Source of the DNA: Symbiodinium sp. CCMP2592
Lineage: Eukaryota > Sar > Dinophyceae > Suessiales > Symbiodiniaceae
Direction: 5' to 3'
DNA: 64,000 nt
Assembly: GCA_905221615.1 (NCBI GenBank)
Contig: CAJNDT010000608.1
Span: 1 to 64,000, forward strand
Each line of letters starts with the position of its first letter. Within the stretch, counting starts at the first letter, position 1. The translations under genes and the position numbers were made by a program. Shown piece after piece: positions 7,719 to 18,531 of this stretch. The notes beneath the pieces are model-generated. The model had not been told where the DNA came from. It searched no databases and was given only the letters and a program-made list of their open reading frames with translations.

Positions 7719-8854
7719 GATCGTTTGCAGATCTGCAGCGGCCCGTCTAGCGGCCCCGTAAGATCATTTGCAGGGGAAGCATATCCCTGCGTGTGGTCTG
7801 AAATTCTCCAAGCTCGAAGTACTCTCGAAGTGACAGAAAAAGTCCGATCTGTGCAGAGTTAGACCGTGTCGTAGCAGTGCTAATGCCATCCGTATTCTAC
7901 AGTCGGTCAGCGGCTGCAGGTGTGGCTCAGTACCACTGTAGAGTGCGATGGCAGCACACGCAGTTTCAGATTCCTTGATGACTTGCAGTTTGCAGTTTGG
8001 CATGCTCCAGATGTGTGTATTCAGATAAGAAAAAGGCAAGTGTGGAGGTGCTGCGGCTTTTGCCTGCGAGCCTTTTACTGCCAGTTAGAAAGTGCCAGGA
8101 CCAAGGCAGATGTAGAGGTGCTGCGGCTTTCGCCTGCGATCCTCTACACTGCCAGTTAAAAAAGTGCAAGGGCCAAGGCAGATGTAGAGGTGCTGCGGCC
8201 TTTGCCTGCGATCCTCTACACTGTGCAACGGCCAAGGCCAAGGCAGATGTAGAGGTGCTGCGGCTTTTGCCTGCGATCCTCTACACTGTACAACGGCCAA
8301 GGCAGATGTAGAGGTGCTGCGGCTTTCGCCTGCGATCTTCTACACTGCCAGTTAAAAAGTGCAGCTAAAGCAGATGTAAAGGCGAGGTTGTGGGTCTTCA
8401 TGACCAAATTTGTTTCTGCAAGCAGCAAAATTGGCCGGCATGCAGTTTTGCAAGCGTCCAATACCGAATCCCTGTGAGGTGCTGCTAGGAGTGCATTTAC
8501 ACATCCCGAAACAATTTTGGGTGCTGCAGTTTTCGGCCGCAGGCCGCCAGCCTGCCAAGGACTCAGAGAACGAACGCTCCACTTGCCCATTCGACTGCAC
8601 TTTGCTTCTACACCAGGTATGGAAGATGGAAGTGGGCATTCTTGATGCCCTTCGAAAGGCGCGCCAGCTCTGAGAGTTAAGCTTGGAGACTGCCGTACTT
8701 CGTGCCCAACTGTGAGCGTTGAGAGTGCAGAAGAACACAAGTAGGTCAGGGCATTCGACTGCACTTCGCTTCTGCACCAGGTATGGACCGGTATGGAAGA
8801 TGGAAGTGGGCATTCTGGATGCCCTTCGAAAGGCGCGCCAGCTCAGAGTTAAGC
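7719..8854. other. Noncoding 3' part of the unit, with minisatellite and ~100-bp duplication
   Basis: No gene is recognised. It holds a ~65-bp minisatellite (8034-8360) and two direct copies of a ~90-100-bp block around 8575-8660 and 8753-8850, both containing GGTATGGAAGATGGAAGTGG and GAAAGGCGCGCCAGCTC. The second copy runs into the first, truncated satellite repeat at 8855. Confidence 0.55.
8034..8360. repeat. ~65-bp minisatellite, five copies (unit 1)
   Basis: Five imperfect units share AGAGGTGCTGCGGCTTT and GCCTGCGATCCTCTACACT. Within each unit GTAGAGG and CCTCTAC form a 7-bp inverted repeat, so each could fold into a hairpin. Spacing ranges from about 55 to 71 bp. Confidence 0.8.
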
Positions 8855-10311
8855 GGGTTCAAGATTCAGGGACAGACGCTGTTCCTACGGTTGATGGACA
8901 AAATCCTGCATTATCCAGTATAAGGAATCTACCATATAATTCCCGTAGTTTAGGGTCCTTAGGGTCATGCAGAATTTTGTCCATCAACAGTAGTACCAGC
9001 GGCAGTGCGCTCGTAAAAAAAAATAGGTTATCACGTGTTCTATCTATTTGGCGCTGTTTTGCGGGCTTGGTTGATTTGGGTAGCGTTTTCCAATGCAAAT
9101 CGCAAAGCTTCAAAGCCTGTCGGCTTGTCAGACCTAAAGTATCAAACCCTAAACCTTCAAAACCTTAAAGTAGGGCTCAACAAACCTGCACGAAATCGGC
9201 CCTTCCCAAGGTCTGTCGTGCTCACGGTGTAAAGCAGGCTGGGGCCCCACGCTCGAAGCATGCTTGAGCGATTACGACGTGGGTTAAAGTGCAGGGTTAA
9301 AGATTCAGGGACAGACGCTGTTCCTACGGTTGATGGACAAAATCCTGCATTATCCAGTATAAGGAATCTACCATATAATTCCCATAGTTTAGGGTCCTTA
9401 GGGTCATGCAGGATTTTGTCCATCAACAGTAGTACCAGCGGCAGTGCGCTCGTAAAAAAAATAGGTTATCACGTGTTCTATCTATTTGGCGCTGTTTTGC
9501 GGGCTTGGTTGATTTGGGTAGCGTTTTCCAATGCAAATCGCAAAGCTTCAAAGCCTGTCGGCTTGTCAGACCTAAAGTATCAAACCCTAAACCTTCAAAA
9601 CCTTAAAGTAGGGCTCAACAAACCTGCACGAAATCGGCCCTTCCCAAGGTCTGTCGTGCTCACGGTGTAAAGCAGGCTGGGGCCCCACGCTCGAAGCATG
9701 CTTGAGCGATTACGACGTGGGTTAAAGTGCAGGGTTCAAGATTCAGGGACAGACGCTGTTCCTACGGTTGATGGACAAAATCCTGCATTATCCAGTATAA
9801 GGAATCTACCATATAATTCCCATAGTTTAGGGTCCTTAGGGTCATGCAGAATTTTGTCCATCAACAGTAGTACCAGCGGCAGTGCGCTCGTAAAAAAAAA
9901 TAGGTTATCACGTGTTCTATCTATTTGGCGCTGTTTTGCGGGCTTGGTTGATTTGGGTAGCGTTTTCCAATGCAAATCGCAAAGCTTCAAAGCCTGTCGG
10001 CTTGTCAGACCTAAAGTATCAAACCCTAAACCTTCAAAACCTTAAAGTAGGGCTCAACAAACCTGCACGAAATCGGCCCTTCCCAAGGTCTGTCGTGCTC
10101 ACGGTGTAAAGCAGGCTGGGGCCCCACGCTCGAAGCATGCTTGAGCGATTACGACGTGGGTTAAAGTGCAGGGTTCAAGATTCAGGGACAGACGCTGTTC
10201 CTACGGTTGATGGACAAAATCCTGCATTATCCAGTATAAGGAATCTACCATATAATTCCCATAGTTTAGGGTCCTTAGGGTCATGCAGGATTTTGTCCAT
10301 CAACAGTAGTA
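8855..10311. repeat. 439-bp satellite array at the unit 1/unit 2 junction
   Basis: A 5'-truncated copy (8855-9269), two full copies (9270-9707, 438 bp because of one missing A; 9708-10146) and a 3'-truncated copy (10147-10311). The copies are nearly identical. Each of them carries the 22-bp inverted repeat. Confidence 0.9.
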
Positions 10312-11010
10312 CCCTCCCCTTGCCCCACCGCAACAAAGATGTACTTCGCGGGCGTGCTTCCGCAATTCGCAAGTATCAAAGATTCAGACCTTGCCTCTGT
10401 TGCTCTTAAGCTTTGTTTCGGCATCATTGTTTGAGGGGGTGAGGGGGAGGGTGGTTCCTCCTGTGGATCGTTTGGAGCAGACTGCACCACTAGGCTTTAG
10501 GGTGTAGCACCACGGTCTTGCACCTGGGTCCTGGGGACAGCTGGTGGAGTCCGCAGTCTGCCATGGGCCTTTGGCAGCTTGGAGACTTGAAGTAGGTGTG
10601 AGCTGAAAGGTCATGCACCTGGGCCTTGCTGGCAGCTGGTGGTGACCACAGTCTGCCATGGGCCTCTGGCAGCTTGGAGACTGTAGTAGGTTTGTAGGTT
10701 CTCGAGCTGTCATGGCAAGTGCAAGCTGAGTTTTCACTGGCCATTGGCCGCGAAGCTCGTTCGCTCCGGAAGGGGAGGGTGGTTTCTTTTGTCAGGAGCA
10801 AAGGCGTGATGGAGCTTGTTCTCAACCCAAACAGTATGTTGACACTTGGGGGTTCTTGCGTTGGGCGTCGAGAGAGTGGACGCAGTCGGACTTGTCATTC
10901 GGGCATTATTGGTTAGAATAGCAGTTTTCGGAAATATTATGCTGTTTTCCATACCTTTTCCACTAGTTGAACCGATTTGGAGAAGAAGAACGGTATTGGC
11001 AGTTCCCGCA

Positions 11011-11035
11011 ACGCGCACGCGCGCGCACGCGTGTA
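11011..11035. other. Alternating CG/CA tract upstream of Rep (unit 2)
   Basis: A 25-nt alternating purine-pyrimidine tract identical to 1304-1328, a Z-DNA-prone sequence in the otherwise noncoding leader 10312-11256. The leader also holds the ~90-bp duplication seen in unit 1. Confidence 0.6.
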
Positions 11036-11256
11036 GAAACGGTGGTTGCGTGGCACGTGGCTCCCTCTGTCTGATGCATGTGTGTCTGTCCTCCTGCCAA
11101 AGGTGCTCAAATGCTTATGTTCGCAGTTGGAAAGAACGTGTACTGGTTCGACTGTTTAGCGATGTGTTACGGGTGCTGTTTCCTTGAACTTGCGGCAGCG
11201 TGCGGAAAGTTCTTGTTTGGGCTGCGGCGGCCCCAAAACAGTATGTCTGTGGTGCC

Positions 11257-12165
11257 ATGGCGGATGATTCGAATGCAGTTCTGCCAGTAGAGCCCGAGGG
11301 CCCTCCGCAGGCCGCTAACAGCTCTGCGTCTTCGCCCTCTTCTTCGTCGGGCAGTTCAGACAGTAGCTCTGAAGCAGACAGCTTGTCGTCGTCAGTTGAA
11401 GAAGAGCCCACTGCCTTTGAGCAACTGTACGACTCGGACGCCGAGTCGTCCGAGGATGAAGCTGTCGATCGCTTTGGAGATTTGAGCACAGCAAAGGATG
11501 ATCATAGCTATCGGGGGCACACGGTCCATTTTTGGACCATTCCGTTTTCCAACGTGGAAGGGCGGACAACACCGGCAAACACGACGAAGGTACAGATAAT
11601 GCGCGTTTTCCGCAAGATTTATGGGGCCGCATTGGCTTTCTACGCCGTGTTTCGCGAGCTCCATGCAGCCTCGGCCAAGAGTTGGGAGCGGCAGCCACAT
11701 TATCACTTGGTGTTGAAGTTGAACCGGCGGGTCCGCTGGAAGCAGCTTGCACGCAAGTTGCGTGCTGAGGGGATTTTTGGGCATCTGTCTATTCCCAAGC
11801 GCAATGCCGACGTATGGCGTGTTCTGGCATATTGCTATGTGCCAAGTGCCAGAAAAGGTCTGACAGAGCTGGATGACGACCCGCTTTTCAGCAGCAAGTT
11901 TCCCACGGCAGAGATGGAAAAGAAATTCCGAGGCAAACTGCAGCGAGCAGCTTTGCGCCCGTCGGAGTTCTTTGAGGTCGTGCGACAGCATCCAGAGCTT
12001 CAGACGTTCAATGACTTGGTAGGCTGGGCTCAGCTACAGCGTTCGCAAGGCGTGAAGTTATACCAGGACTTTATGGCAAGACAAGGTGCTCGTATGGCGC
12101 CCTTATTTGCATCGTGGAAGGAACTGCTGGCGATGCTTGCGTCTAGAATAGCGCAGAAGTCATGA
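11257..12165 (+). CDS. Rep-like HUH replication initiator (unit 2)
   Basis: 302 residues, identical in layout to the unit 1 copy: acidic/Ser-rich N-terminus, HFWTIPF at 91-97, HUH motif at 147-155. Here residue 192 is Tyr (TAT at 11830), giving Tyr-Cys-Tyr before Val-Pro-Ser-Ala-Arg-Lys, so a candidate nicking tyrosine is present. This is the presumed functional form. The helicase ORF follows in the same frame after three stops. Confidence 0.62.
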   Translation: MADDSNAVLPVEPEGPPQAANSSASSPSSSSGSSDSSSEADSLSSSVEEEPTAFEQLYDSDAESSEDEAVDRFGDLSTAKDDHSYRGHTVHFWTIPFSNVEGRTTPANTTKVQIMRVFRKIYGAALAFYAVFRELHAASAKSWERQPHYHLVLKLNRRVRWKQLARKLRAEGIFGHLSIPKRNADVWRVLAYCYVPSARKGLTELDDDPLFSSKFPTAEMEKKFRGKLQRAALRPSEFFEVVRQHPELQTFNDLVGWAQLQRSQGVKLYQDFMARQGARMAPLFASWKELLAMLASRIAQKS

Positions 12166-12246
12166 GTCGTATGCTAGGGTTGCTAGGGCTGCAAGGTTCC
12201 TTGTGCTTCTTTAGTCTTGAAACTAAGGAAGCCACAAACTGGGGAG

Positions 12247-13386
12247 ATGCAGCGGCAAGAGCGGCTTCGCATATGGGACTCTGCCCGACAGCAGCCATGC
12301 ATCTGCACATCGCCAAATCGCCTCTCTGAGGCACTTTCACGACTGCTTGACTTTCACGAGAAGGATTCTCGACGTTTTGGCTTCATGATCAAGCGCCTCG
12401 TAAGACTTGGCACCAGCGCGAAGAACACATCGATCTTGCTTTGGGGCGAAAGCAACGCAGGGAAGACGGGGCTGAGCAGGCCGCTCATCCATCTCTATGG
12501 TGAGCGCGCATGGCTCCGTCCTAATCGTGGCGACACCTTCTGCTTGCAAGGCCTCGAAAAGCATTTGGTGGCTGTGTGGCAGGACTGGCGGCTGGAGAGT
12601 ACGCCCGTGGCATGGGATACCCTTCTTCTGTGCCTTGAGGGAGAGTCCGTAACAGCAGCAGTCAAAGGCGGATCAGCTATCATCGTGCACAACCCGCCTC
12701 CATTTGTCATCACTTGCCAATCTCGGGTTTTGCCACGCAGCCGACAGGGAGCTGTGGACGAACAAGAACGCGCTGCTTTCAACAACAGATTTGGGTTGAG
12801 ATGGCATCTGCGTTCCAGTATGCCGAGGAGCATGCGGGATCCGGAGTTGAAGCTTTGCTATGCCTGCATTGGTTGCTACACGCGGTGGGTTGACCAGCAG
12901 TGTGAGGAGTATGTCCAAGCGTTTCCTGAGTGCGAGGCCGAGATCTTGCAGCTGGAGCGCGGACTTGCAGCAGTACATGCTTCTTTAGGTGCCGAGGAAC
13001 CCCAAGCGAGGCAGAAGCGACGCCGAGTACAAAGGCCTGGAGACCATTTTGCACAGACAGCAACAAGCATGTCGGCGGGCTTCGCATCGAGCTCTTCTAC
13101 GGTGCCGCCGGTTGGACCTGTGCATGTGGAGCAAGCAGAGCCGCAGCCTTTCACTCCGGACGGTCCGCCACCGGTTGGAGCACCCGTGCACGTGGAGCAA
13201 GCCGAGCCGCAGCCCTTTACTCCGCACGGTCCGCCACCAGCAAGTCCAACAACGCCACATGCCTTCACGCCGGAGCGTTGCTTGCAAGCCACGTCGCCGC
13301 CCCCGAAAGCCAGCAGTCCTGCCTTTGCCGTCACCCGTGCGCGCACGAAGCATGGTTGGTTGGACGTCACACCGCTGAAGCGTTGA
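12247..13386 (+). CDS. SF3 helicase ORF (unit 2)
   Basis: 379 residues from the ATG at 12247, with Walker A GESNAGKT and the other SF3-like motifs in the same positions as in unit 1. Residue 255 is Arg where unit 1 has Ser, lengthening the basic cluster before KRRR. Units 2 and 3 share this change. Confidence 0.65.
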   Translation: MQRQERLRIWDSARQQPCICTSPNRLSEALSRLLDFHEKDSRRFGFMIKRLVRLGTSAKNTSILLWGESNAGKTGLSRPLIHLYGERAWLRPNRGDTFCLQGLEKHLVAVWQDWRLESTPVAWDTLLLCLEGESVTAAVKGGSAIIVHNPPPFVITCQSRVLPRSRQGAVDEQERAAFNNRFGLRWHLRSSMPRSMRDPELKLCYACIGCYTRWVDQQCEEYVQAFPECEAEILQLERGLAAVHASLGAEEPQARQKRRRVQRPGDHFAQTATSMSAGFASSSSTVPPVGPVHVEQAEPQPFTPDGPPPVGAPVHVEQAEPQPFTPHGPPPASPTTPHAFTPERCLQATSPPPKASSPAFAVTRARTKHGWLDVTPLKR

Positions 13387-14813
13387 GCATAAAAGCACGA
13401 AAACCCAATTTTTTCCTCCAAAAAACCGTTCCTCTAAATAAGGCCGCGGTTTGCGATGTTTCACGACCTTCTACTTGTGTTGCTCCCGTCAGGTTTTGTT
13501 GACATGCCCGCGCCCAATGCAAGCCGGATTCCTCAGAGTGTATCAGTGTCAGCTTAATGTTTCTGCTGGTCGGCAATGTAAACAGAAGCAGTGTTGCACG
13601 CAAGAACTTGTCAGGTGCTTCTGTCAGTGCGGGAAGTGCGCAGTACTTGCAAGTCTTAGCAAGTTGCAAGTGTTGCGCCTGTGAGGTTGTGGATGACATG
13701 CCCCACGCGGAGCGCGAAATGCGGGATGCCTCAGAGCTGCAGGGTCTCAGGGTTTCCGGTTTTGAGATTGTTAAGCGTGGGTCCAGGTCTGCGAGGCTGC
13801 GCTGTCAGAAAAATTTGCTTGTTGTAGCTGGCACTAGATGCTTGCTTTCCGCCGGGACGGGGTTTAGGAGGATTTGCAAGGGAGGGTTTAGGGGACGATC
13901 TGCAGCGAGGAAGTTGAGGGAGGGATCTGCGAGGGAGGGTTTAGGGTAGCATCTGCAGCGAGGGAGTTGAGGGAGAGGTCTGCAAGGGAGGGTTTAGGGC
14001 AGGATCTGCAAGGGGGTCTGCGAAGAAATTGCAAGGTGGGTTTAGGGAGGGATCTACAAGAGGGTTTAGGGGAGGATCTGCAGGGGAGGGCCTGCAAGGT
14101 GGGTTTAGGGAAGGATTTGCAAACGAGGGCTTAGGACAGGGTTGAAGGAGGGGTCTGCAGGGGTGGGTTTAGGGAAGCCATTGCGAAAACGGACGAGAGC
14201 AAGCGAGCAAACTTCTGGTGCTAATCTAAAGTAATTGGTAATCAGAGTTCGTCTTGGTTTTTGAAGTTTGCTCAATTGCTCGCCGCATCTGGCCAAAGGC
14301 AAAAGCCTGCAGGGGTCAGAACAGCGAGCGTTGTGCTGTAGAGCCTCTCTGCCTGGCCCGAACAGGAGTGTAGGTGGGCCTCTAAACCCCTAATCCCGCT
14401 TGGAAGCGTGTAGAAGCTTTTTCTGCCCCGAAAGCCCTAAGAACGCCAGGTTGCATTGCGACAGGTGCGTAAGACCCACCTTTCTGCCTGTTCGGTTCGT
14501 CCGGCAAGGTGCGGGGGCCTGCCTTTTTACGTGGGTGCCTACGGCGCCCTCTCCACACAATGTGCGGCGCCTCCAGAGCGTTTAGGGCTGAGGAAACAGA
14601 TTCTTTCTCGGTTAGCTCACTTGTCCTGCGTGGGTCGGCTTGGGGTGTAGGTAGGCCTCCAGCCAGGTACCGTAGCACCCATGCAATCTCGAGGCAAGGG
14701 CTGTGCTCTCAGTGCAATTGCAGCATGTGGTCTTTGTTGAGCGAATGTTTGTACCCGCAGCCGTTTTGGTGCGCTGTGAACGAGTAAGGAGGGCGCGAGA
14801 CCGACCTGAGACC
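13387..14813. other. Noncoding spacer with telomere-like G-rich block (unit 2)
   Basis: This corresponds to 3680-5104 in unit 1 and has the GGGTTTAGGG-rich minisatellite at 13859-14180. No gene is seen. Confidence 0.6.
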
Positions 14814-15005
14814 ATGGCGAGCCATGGTGCCGAGGCAAGCAACGAGGGCGCCGCTCCAGCTCCAGCTCCAGCTGCTCCGGCTCCGGCTCCAGCTAACCCT
14901 CCACCACAGGACTGGGGACCACTTGAGGGGGGCCTGAGACAGGCCAGCTTCGTGCTACAGGCGTATGACCCCCCAGAGTTCCACCTTGCGCGCTCCAAGT
15001 CCTAG
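14814..15005 (+). CDS. Putative first transposase exon (unit 2)
   Basis: This is the same ATG context and Ala/Pro-rich 63-codon frame as in unit 1, with Ala-to-Glu and Asn-to-Ser replacements near residues 39 and 45. The next acceptor (TAG) ends at 15152. Confidence 0.45.
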   Translation: MASHGAEASNEGAAPAPAPAAPAPAPANPPPQDWGPLEGGLRQASFVLQAYDPPEFHLARSKS

Positions 15006-15152
15006 TGGTACTTCGCAAACCCGAAGCAATCAATCTGTGTTCAGTTTTGTAAGGGGTATCTGGTGGGTCATTTTATGCAGACAGACAAACAGCGCTGTTG
15101 CTATTTTTGCTGTTGTGTTAGGCACTTCTGTTTTTGGTTTGCTCGCGTCTAG

Positions 15153-15788
15153 GAGCAGTTGAAACAACTGAAGCGTGAGCTCAAAGCTGCAAACATGGCA
15201 AAGTACAGAGCACGCTGTGATGGTGAACGCGGTGGACTGACACAGTTCCAGTTGAACGTTCTGCTCTGTGTCTTTGTTTTGTCGGGGCATGTGACAGATG
15301 TTGCTGTGGCATACCTAAGCGCAGCGCATGCACAGCGGCGCCGCCAACAAACAGAAGTTCTGGACCCAAGGCTATTTGTCGAGGAGCGGTATTTGGAAGC
15401 CAAGATTGACTGGTTGGTGGCGTTAGAAAGCCCGTCCGATGAAGCATGTCCCAAGATCCAGCGGATTCGTAGTGTGGCGCAGAAATTTGTAAGTGAGCAT
15501 CAGGCTGCTGCTTTTGTGGCCAGATCAAATTTGAAAGGGGCGGCACCCAGCTCCCGACAGGTATGTGCTGGTTTCTGTGCTGGCTTGGATGAAGTAGGCG
15601 GCAGTGATCTGCTATCTGGCTTGAGGCGATCTGCGTACAACAGCGTGATTCAGAAACAGCATGGGCGCTGGTTTCGGCGATGGTGTGCTGGTTTTCGAAG
15701 ACGCTGGGGCATAAAAATCGGGTTCCTTCGCGCTAAGCCTAAACTGAGCGTGGAAGAGGAGGCTGCAAAAGAACCTTGTTTTGATTGA
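15153..15788 (+). CDS. Transposase DNA-binding exon(s), uninterrupted (unit 2)
   Basis: About 211 codons are open from the acceptor to the TGA at 15786. Without the 28-bp duplication of unit 1 the frame runs through. The N-terminal part is Lys/Arg-rich and helical. The C-terminal part holds the Trp-Phe-Arg-Arg and FRRRWGIKIG motifs expected of a CENP-B/pogo-type helix-turn-helix. It is in the same frame as the downstream DDE exon, from which it is separated by a 312-bp probable intron. Confidence 0.5.
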   Translation, partial: EQLKQLKRELKAANMAKYRARCDGERGGLTQFQLNVLLCVFVLSGHVTDVAVAYLSAAHAQRRRQQTEVLDPRLFVEERYLEAKIDWLVALESPSDEACPKIQRIRSVAQKFVSEHQAAAFVARSNLKGAAPSSRQVCAGFCAGLDEVGGSDLLSGLRRSAYNSVIQKQHGRWFRRWCAGFRRRWGIKIGFLRAKPKLSVEEEAAKEPCFD

Positions 15789-16100
15789 GCAAACATTTCG
15801 TTTCTATGTTGGCGTCCTGCTGTGATGTACAGCCCCTGAACTCTTTAGGGTGTCAAAACTTGAAGAAGAGAATATGTCGACTTGGGCTTGGGGTCAAGTC
15901 TTGGGGGAGCCAATGGGGAGGACTTGGGGCTCCATTGTTGGGTTCCTGTTTGGGGTACCAGTTTGGGGGTCCAGTTTCGGGGCTGGAAAAGGCCGGCAGA
16001 TCGGGTGGGTCTTTTTCGGGGGTCCTTATTGGAGTCCCAAATGGGTCCCGCTTTTCGAGCCAAAAAAAACGCCCTTTTCGGAGAGTTCTCCATCCACTAG

Positions 16101-16931
16101 GCCACAGCATTTCGTCGCCATGTGGCATGGCTTCGTGCTCAAGTGCCCGCTCACAAGAAGCCCTTACTGGTTAACTTTGACGAGACGTCGATGAAATACG
16201 GGTTTGAAGCTCATGGCAACGTCGTGCAAAGTTCAAGCTGTCATGGCCCTTGCACCAAGCAGGATAAGAGGTTGTGTGTCACACAAGTGCTTGCTGCTTG
16301 TGACCAAACGGAAGTGCAGCCGCATTTACCGCAGTTCACCATAACCAACTGTCGTACTGTGACGGCAAAACAGTTCAAAGCAGTTCGTGCCAAAAAGCCC
16401 CGCGGGTCCAGCTTGTTCCGTGAGAAATCAGCATGGACCAACAGTCGTTTGACGTGTCTTTTCCTGAAGCGTTTGAGAGCTGCAACTGTGGCATTCAAAT
16501 CCTACCAAGTCATTGTTTTGATGGACACGGCAAGTCCACATTTGGCACGTGAAGTTCTGAGAACAGCTGCCAGCGCGGACATTTGGGTGTGCCCTGTTCC
16601 TCCAGGCACCACTGGTACTTGTCAACCCTTGGACGTTGGCATTTTGGGACGGTACAAGCGTCATGTGCTGGATTTGTGTCAGACGTGCATGACGAAGGAT
16701 GGTGAAGGTTTGTCACGTTTTGCTTGGTTGGAAATCCTAAGCAAGGCAGGTCCAAGTTTTTTACGGCAGTATGCTTGGAAACCAGTGTTTGATCGAATTG
16801 GTTTGTACAGACCAAGCGACGGCTGCCTGAACGAAGCAGACTTTCAACTCTTGTTGCCTCGCAAGCGCAAGATTAATCGCATGGATTGGCTGTGTAAGCC
16901 GCTGCAGGGCAAGCCGCTGCGGATTTCGTAG
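16101..16931 (+). CDS. DDE transposase catalytic exon (unit 2)
   Basis: Same exon as 6431-7261, with the acceptor TAG at 16098-16100. All three catalytic Asp residues are present, as DD35D. Differences from unit 1 are His for Tyr after Glu-Ala near the first Asp, and Ser for Ile at residue 151 of the frame. Confidence 0.75.
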   Translation, partial: ATAFRRHVAWLRAQVPAHKKPLLVNFDETSMKYGFEAHGNVVQSSSCHGPCTKQDKRLCVTQVLAACDQTEVQPHLPQFTITNCRTVTAKQFKAVRAKKPRGSSLFREKSAWTNSRLTCLFLKRLRAATVAFKSYQVIVLMDTASPHLAREVLRTAASADIWVCPVPPGTTGTCQPLDVGILGRYKRHVLDLCQTCMTKDGEGLSRFAWLEILSKAGPSFLRQYAWKPVFDRIGLYRPSDGCLNEADFQLLLPRKRKINRMDWLCKPLQGKPLRIS

Positions 16932-17212
16932 TCGTAGCCTCACTAGCTCCCAAGTTTGTGCTGTCTTGAGTAGCGCTTTCTGTTCCTACTGGTGTTGCCA
17001 CAGACTCTCCCTCTGACATACGTCAGTCGGCTTAATCGTCAGTGCCAGGCTCTACTGTAGGGGGCTGGAGGGTTGTGGTTACGTTTTGCTGCTAAGTAGA
17101 CCCCCTGAACCTCGACGCCCAGATTCGTCTGTTTTGGTAGTGAAAAAACCCCTGAATCTGGGAACTCTTAATAGGACCTCGACGCCCTCAATTAGCATCC
17201 TTCTCCTTGTAG

Positions 17213-17395
17213 GACCTCGACGCCCAGATTCGCATGCTCAAGGCAAGGAAGCTGGACGCCAAAAAGGCCTGCAGAGAGCACCAGAAGGCTTTGCGCGCTG
17301 TGCAGAAGCGCAAGGCGAAACTTGTAAAGAAGACGAAGGCTCTCTCAGTGAGAGACTTGGAAATCATCCTAGCGGCCCGCCAAGCGGCCCCCTAA
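17213..17395 (+). CDS. 60-codon basic coiled-coil exon (unit 2)
   Basis: An exact positional equivalent of 7536-7718, again directly after a CCTTGTAG acceptor and again preceded by extra copies of the GACCTCGACGCCC motif. Product unknown. Confidence 0.45.
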   Translation, partial: DLDAQIRMLKARKLDAKKACREHQKALRAVQKRKAKLVKKTKALSVRDLEIILAARQAAP

Positions 17396-18531
17396 GATCG
17401 TTTGCAGATCTGCAGCGGCCCGTCTAGCGGCCCCGTAAGATCATTTGCAGGGGAAGCATATCCCTGCGTGTGGTCTGAAATTCTCCAAGCTCGAAGTACT
17501 CTCGAAGTGACAGAAAAAGTCCGATCTGTGCAGAGTTAGACCGTGTCGTAGCAGTGCTAATGCCATCCGTATTCTACAGTCGGTCAGCGGCTGCAGGTGT
17601 GGCTCAGTACCACTGTAGAGTGCGATGGCAGCACACGCAGTTTCAGATTCCTTGATGACTTGCAGTTTGCAGTTTGGCATGCTCCAGATGTGTGTATTCA
17701 GATAAGAAAAAGGCAAGTGTGGAGGTGCTGCGGCTTTTGCCTGCGAGCCTTTTACTGCCAGTTAGAAAGTGCCAGGACCAAGGCAGATGTAGAGGTGCTG
17801 CGGCTTTCGCCTGCGATCCTCTACACTGCCAGTTAAAAAAGTGCAAGGGCCAAGGCAGATGTAGAGGTGCTGCGGCCTTTGCCTGCGATCCTCTACACTG
17901 TGCAACGGCCAAGGCCAAGGCAGATGTAGAGGTGCTGCGGCTTTTGCCTGCGATCCTCTACACTGGGCAACGGCCAAGGCAGATGTAGAGGTGCTGCGGC
18001 TTTCGCCTGCGATCTTCTACACTGCCAGTTAAAAAGTGCAGCTAAAGCAGATGTAAAGGTGAGGTTGTGGGTCTTCATGACCAAATTTGTTTCTGCAAGC
18101 AGCAAAATTGGCCGGCATGCAGTTTTGCAAGCGTCCAATACCGAATCCCTGTGAGGTGCTGCTAGGAGTGCATTTACACATCCCGAAACAATTTTGGGTG
18201 CTGCAGTTTTCGGCCGCAGGCCGCCAGCCTGCCAAGGACTCAGAGAACGAACGCTCCACTTGCCCATTCGACGGCACTTTGCTTCTACACCAGGTATGGA
18301 AGATGGAAGTGGGCATTCTTGATGCCCTTCGAAAGGCGCGCCAGCTCTGAGAGTTAAGCTTGGAGACTGCCGTACTTCGTGCCCAACTGTGAGCGTTGAG
18401 AGTGCAGAAGAACACAAGTAGGTCAGGGCATTCGACTGCACTTCGCTTCTGCACCAGGTATGGACCGGTATGGAAGATGGAAGTGGGCATTCTGGATGCC
18501 CTTCGAAAGGCGCGCCAGCTCAGAGTTAAGC
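17396..18531. other. Noncoding 3' part of unit 2
   Basis: Equivalent to 7719-8854: the five-copy ~65-bp minisatellite at about 17711-18037, and the ~90-100-bp duplicated block near 18252-18337 and 18430-18527. No gene is seen. Confidence 0.55.

Larger units (their letters stand above)
440..10146 (+). mobile_element. Array unit 1 (9707 bp): Rep + SF3 helicase + DDE transposase composite element
   Basis: This is the first complete copy of the tandem unit, bounded here by equivalent satellite starts at 440 and 10147. Its genes are in order Rep-like HUH ORF, SF3 helicase ORF, DDE transposase exons and a coiled-coil exon, all on the + strand. It is nearly identical to unit 2; differences seen include a 28-bp duplication in the transposase region, a 10-bp insertion near 6308 and scattered substitutions. 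Unit 1 differs from units 2 and 3 at several sites where those two agree, so 2 and 3 are closer relatives. The boundaries are conventional; true element termini are not known. Confidence 0.85.

Noticed and set aside
8034-8360. Minisatellite with conserved ends as a CRISPR-like array
   Set aside because: Most of each ~65-bp unit is repeated and only short variable pieces lie between; the setting is eukaryotic.
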